This document shows, in pieces, positions 60,545 to 64,000 of a DNA stretch of 64,000 nucleotides (position 1 is the stretch's first letter; every line of letters starts with the position of its first letter). Position numbers and translations under genes: made by a program. The notes beneath the pieces were generated by a model, which saw only the letters and a list, made by a program, of their open reading frames with translations, was not told the origin of the DNA and did no database searches. This DNA is from Homalodisca vitripennis (taxonomy: Eukaryota; Arthropoda; Insecta; Hemiptera; Cicadellidae): the NCBI RefSeq assembly GCF_021130785.1, contig NC_060215.1, forward strand, positions 70,439,501 through 70,503,500. The letters run 5' to 3'.

Positions 60545-60840
60545 TACCTTTCGGAAAAAAGTTTTACCATGCATTTATATTTATTTTGGACCTTACACAT
60601 CCAGGATAAATTGTCGAGATACTTTAGGGCAAAGACTAACTTGATCGATATCTCCAGTGTACAGTGGAAGATAATCGCTGGAGTTAGTGGGACTTAATAG
60701 TATTAAGGGTTTTAGCAGCCTAAACGTTAGTGTGAACCCTTTTCTTCCAGATTTCACTCTTGGAACAGCGCCTCCCATCCTTCCAACTTGCATGACTGAG
60801 ATAGTACCCAGTATTACTGACAAGGACTGCAATTAGGACC
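60545..60840 (-). pseudogene. Possible LINE reverse transcriptase scrap
   Basis: The longest minus-strand frame reads FTLTFRLLKPLILL. A shifted frame 3' to it reads SIKLVFALKYLDNLSWM, resembling the RT stretch 'kPl.L.g..l..s..vKYLGv.LD..L.W'. A splice-like donor (GATGT/gtaagg) also lies here, so an exon cannot be fully excluded, but the phases do not fit the stalk exon. Confidence 0.3.
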
Positions 60841-61930
60841 ATACTTTCATAATTATTCGCCACTTTTTTATATTCGTCTAGAGAAACTTAAACTATCAAA
60901 TAATACAAGCATGATTAAAGTATGTTGTCTAATGTTATCAAGTAGCTTAGGAGTTTTCTTAATCTTATATACATTTAATCTATAGCCTATATATTTCATG
61001 AAATATATTAATACAAGTACAAAATAAATTAATCTAAATATGGAACTGTGGAACAATTTGTGATATGTATGACTTCATGGTGTATTTTTAAGAGCTCGGT
61101 AAGAAATAATAATATGATATTAAATTATTAAAAAACAACTAGATGACCTATAGTCCTTTGTTCCAAACCGTAGATCCTTACTTTTTAGGCGTTATGTAGT
61201 AAGGCGTAAATTTTAATAAAGCTGGTATAAAGGCACGCAATGCTGTTTAAATATTTGAAATGTCCATATATTAAACAATACGATTGCTACTCGTCTTGGT
61301 ATAATTACATACTGTATTTTGATACACTCGCTTCTTTCAATGTAGTACCAATACTAAGCACAAATAAAGGCGTTTACACTACTGACAATTTCTAAAGAAA
61401 GCAATCTACTGAAGGACGTACCGCAATAAAGAAAGATACTGCTACCTTAGCTCTACCTGCCTGACAGAGACAAGCGCATTATTGCAGCCACTACTGTTGT
61501 TGTAGGAAATACTAATTTCGGTGCTGTTTAAGTGTAGGTGCAATAACTTTGTGTATAAAGTTTGGTATAAGACACAAATATGCGTCGATATTATGCTAGT
61601 TTGTGTAAGATTTAAGCTAACTAATCTTGGTTTCTTATTGTTTTGATACAGTACATCAATATAAGTATAAGAAATGTAATTAACCAAAACATGATCTATT
61701 TTCTTCAATTCACTAAAAACTACACTTAGTTCAAAATACAATGAATCATAAGATTTACTGATATCTAACAACTTTTTGATATTGTTCATTATTGCTTAAA
61801 AGAAGTACGCAAGACATTCTGGGAATTTATTTTATTACTAATCTATTTATTATGATTAATTTATTTAATCATTTGTTTAATACTTTATTTACAACATTGT
61901 TGTCATAGTCCGAAAATTTGAATAATGTTT

Positions 61931-61975
61931 TCCAGGATAAATATCCTGGAATTTTGAATCACTCATAAGAGTGAT
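61931..61975. repeat. Two tandem hairpins
   Basis: TCCAGGATA pairs with TATCCTGGA (61931-61950). Eight bases later ATCACTC pairs with GAGTGAT (61958-61975, 4-nt loop). Confidence 0.88.
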
Positions 61976-62011
61976 AAATGCTTAATGTCCACTTGTATAA
62001 TTATCGAAAAC

Positions 62012-62160
62012 GAATCAGTGTTTTTTTAAAAGGCGAGTTGGCACCAAACTCAATTTTTGGTAAACTAAAAAAACTTATATATTCATTCCTATTAAATAAA
62101 TATATTTATAAATATATTATTTGTAACATGTTTTGAATATATTTAAAAAAACACTGATTC
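62012..62160. mobile_element. MITE-like element with 19-bp perfect terminal inverted repeats
   Basis: GAATCAGTGTTTTTTTAAA at 62012-62030 is the exact reverse complement of 62142-62160. The 149-bp interval has no coding capacity and is AT-rich, as in MITEs. No certain target-site duplication is visible. Confidence 0.6.
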
Positions 62161-63364
62161 ATATGCGTAAACAAACAATTTAAAAACATTTGCCACGCAA
62201 TGTCTTTAGTGGATTCTCGGATAAGTTTTTGTAATTGTTTAGAATTCTGTTGTAAAGATTTTAAGTGTATTCACATTTTTTATATAAAATCAGTTTTGTA
62301 CTTATAGCGCATAAGACACTTAGCCTATAAAAATTATCCATTTAAAATGCTCATAGAGAAGTTTATTACATTGAGTTCCATATTTTAGAAAATTTATGCT
62401 AAATAATTGATAATCATTAATAAATAACGATTTTTACCTAGGGAGAAAGAGAGTTATGTTTTTGGACTTTAAGTAATATTTTTACTAACGTTCTAGTAAT
62501 TTCAATTATTTTCATAATTTTTCTATTTAAATCTATTCAAAATGACGAAAATTCTTAATTAAAATAACATACAACATTGAAAATAAATCACAGCATTATT
62601 TGAATGAAAATAAACTGTTACGTTAAAAAAGTATTTGTTTCATTTTTGAACGATTTCTTGTTTTTTGGTTTTGGTTAAACAATAAATAAATTATATTCTC
62701 AAATTGTTGTTGGTGAAAATATAAGAGCCTTAACAAACGTGATATGTTTCTTATCTGTATAAACCAAACATGAATAAGCTTTATTATTGTTTCATTGTTA
62801 TTATTAGCTTATAAATACTAATACATGAAATATTTAGACATGGATGTTGACAGTTCGCTTGTAAAATGTTGAATTAAAGTCTAAACGTACATAAAACCAT
62901 TCCACACAAACTAAACTACATCACTATTGTTTCCATTGTTAGTAGCTTTGTTGTTGAGAAGTGTATCATTGTTATTTGTTTCAGAATGGTATGAAAATCA
63001 TTGTATGAAACATACAGGTTTTGCCATTGTGTTACCTTTATGGTTATGAAAGAAGAGTCGATATTTAATTGAAAGAGGAGGTCTTCGTATTGGAAAAATA
63101 ATTACAGTAAAAGAAACACACAGTTGTTTAATAATTTAAATTTATTTTAATCCAAACTTGAAAATGGCATAGTGTAATAATTGATTGATGCTGAAAGACA
63201 TCGTTCATTACATTTATTAACATTCTGAGAATTTGTGTATTTCTTTACTGCACATAGTCGATAGTTTTGAATCTATACAAAATATATACCCGGCATCTAA
63301 GAAATGTTATGGTAAAAACAAATGTAGGATTTTAGACTGTGTTTACCAGTAATGGGATGCTTAC

Positions 63365-63393
63365 GCGGGCGCGTGGTTGTGCCGGTACTATGA
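63365..63393 (-). CDS. Possible 29-nt microexon upstream of the stalk exon
   Basis: A GC-rich patch in an AT-rich region ends at a good donor (GCCCGC/gtaagc). With the acceptor cggtag it gives one leading base, nine codons (HSTGTTTRP) and one leftover base. That base with the next exon's AG makes Gln, giving a Ser/Thr-rich stalk. The phase fits, but the acceptor is mediocre and 29 nt is too little to prove coding. The true upstream exon may lie beyond the window. Confidence 0.3.
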
Positions 63394-64000
63394 CTACCGA
63401 TTCACACAGGGTGGAAACACAGTTAAAACAATTAAATACTTGAAATTATTTAAGTAGAGACCTATTCAGTCAAAAGGTGTTAAGCCAAAACTAATGTTTC
63501 GACGTACTAAGTTTATCGATAGTTGAAAAGCTAGTGAAGATTAAAGATTGTATGCTTAAAAAGTGTATCAATGGAAAAGTGAGCGTGTAGACATTTTACA
63601 GAATGTCTAGGGAAATGTTCAATATGCTTTCAATCTGTAAAAAGCGGGTGAAATACAAGACGTAGATTTTAAAGAACAGTTTAACTAATATTGTATTTGA
63701 GTATTAATATTTGTATTCATTTGATGGTTTTTCAGTACTAACTTAAATATATAAGTGAATTTAAGTCAAATAAGTAGTCCGTGAGTTCCCTTCAAGTAGG
63801 TTTCATCATTATGAAATGAAAAATGCAATTTTTAATAGTTCTTTAGATGTTTACCGTAATAACTCTACATTTATGATGCATATTGGAGAGGTTAGTCTAA
63901 TAGGGAGCTCTACATTAAACGAATCTCAACGGCATTTTGCGATGAGATGGCATAAAAGACAATATTAAAGAATCTTTGCGCACATAACCAAACTCCTTCC

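Larger units (their letters stand above)
59101..64000. other. Upstream intron sequence, mostly empty
   Basis: AT-rich. Holds a possible RT fragment (60590-60840), tandem hairpins (61931-61975), a MITE-like element (62012-62160) and the weak microexon (63365-63393). No other supported feature; the remaining ectodomain exons must lie beyond the window. Confidence 0.55.

Noticed and set aside
60593..60840. Minus-strand exon candidate with gcag acceptor and gtaagg donor
   Set aside because: Its exit phase does not match the stalk exon, and shifted frames read like a LINE reverse transcriptase.
1..64000. Search for CRISPR arrays, bacterial operons, rRNA genes and telomeric repeats
   Set aside because: None seen. 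The repeats are microsatellites or eukaryotic transposons, and the coding signal is intron-split.

Overview
The window is eukaryotic and most probably from an insect genome. It is AT-rich, has no prokaryotic-style operons, and its coding signal comes as short GC-richer islands bounded by GT/AG splice sites. The repeats are typical of arthropods: Jockey/CR1-like LINEs, an R1-like LINE fragment, a Penelope-like element (PLE), a Helitron remnant and a DUF4817-type transposon domain. DUF4817 sequences are common in Hemiptera, which makes a hemipteran plausible but not proven.

Most of the window is a single minus-strand gene spread over at least 57 kb. I reconstructed 12 well-supported exons, plus one weak upstream microexon, by finding splice acceptors and donors and requiring every codon phase to match. 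In transcript order they are 63393-63365 (weak), 59100-59030, 52111-51960, 51179-51084, 48473-48379, 44216-44150, 18636-18534, 13028-12889, 11722-11533, 8042-7962, 7280-7154, 3902-3619 and 1999-1682. They encode the C-terminal part of a single-pass, probably type I, membrane protein. It has a Ser/Thr/Pro-containing juxtamembrane stalk, one transmembrane helix followed by a Cys/basic stop-transfer, and a long (about 500 residue) acidic, Ser-rich, largely disordered cytoplasmic tail. The tail has an arginine-rich helical stretch near residue YETRRQNYRNIL and repeated TTSFES motifs. The ectodomain exons lie beyond 64000. I do not recognise the family and give no gene symbol.

The introns hold the mobile elements. 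From low to high coordinates these are: a Helitron Rep-like remnant (1-714, minus); an R1-like reverse transcriptase fragment (6.37-6.85 kb, plus); a DUF4817-like fragment (15.1-15.5 kb, plus); two diverged copies of an unnamed repeat (20.4 and 21.7 kb); a reverse transcriptase scrap (22.3-22.5 kb, minus); LINE D, a 3' end (25.1-25.8 kb, minus); a GC-rich block with a perfect CRE that may be an internal promoter (29.0-29.5 kb); an unidentified coding-like relic (29.9-30.6 kb, minus); LINE B with ORF1 and ORF2 (31.7-35.7 kb, plus); LINE C, a truncated 3' end (36.3-37.2 kb, plus); a PLE with reverse transcriptase and GIY-YIG endonuclease (39.7-42.3 kb, minus); LINE E, a 3' tail (49.3-49.6 kb, plus); and LINE A, the most complete LINE (54.0-58.96 kb, plus), which ends only about 70 bp from a host splice donor. 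A MITE-like element with 19-bp perfect terminal inverted repeats lies at 62.0-62.16 kb.

The most interesting structural signal is a 3'-terminal stem-loop shared by LINEs B, C and D. Its stem shows two compensatory base-pair changes, which suggests a structured RNA read by the element's reverse transcriptase. A second, unrelated 3' hairpin is shared by LINEs A and E. Several long perfect hairpins of unknown origin are scattered through the introns. I see no rRNA, CRISPR array or convincing tRNA gene. All element ORFs are broken, and no intact element was found.
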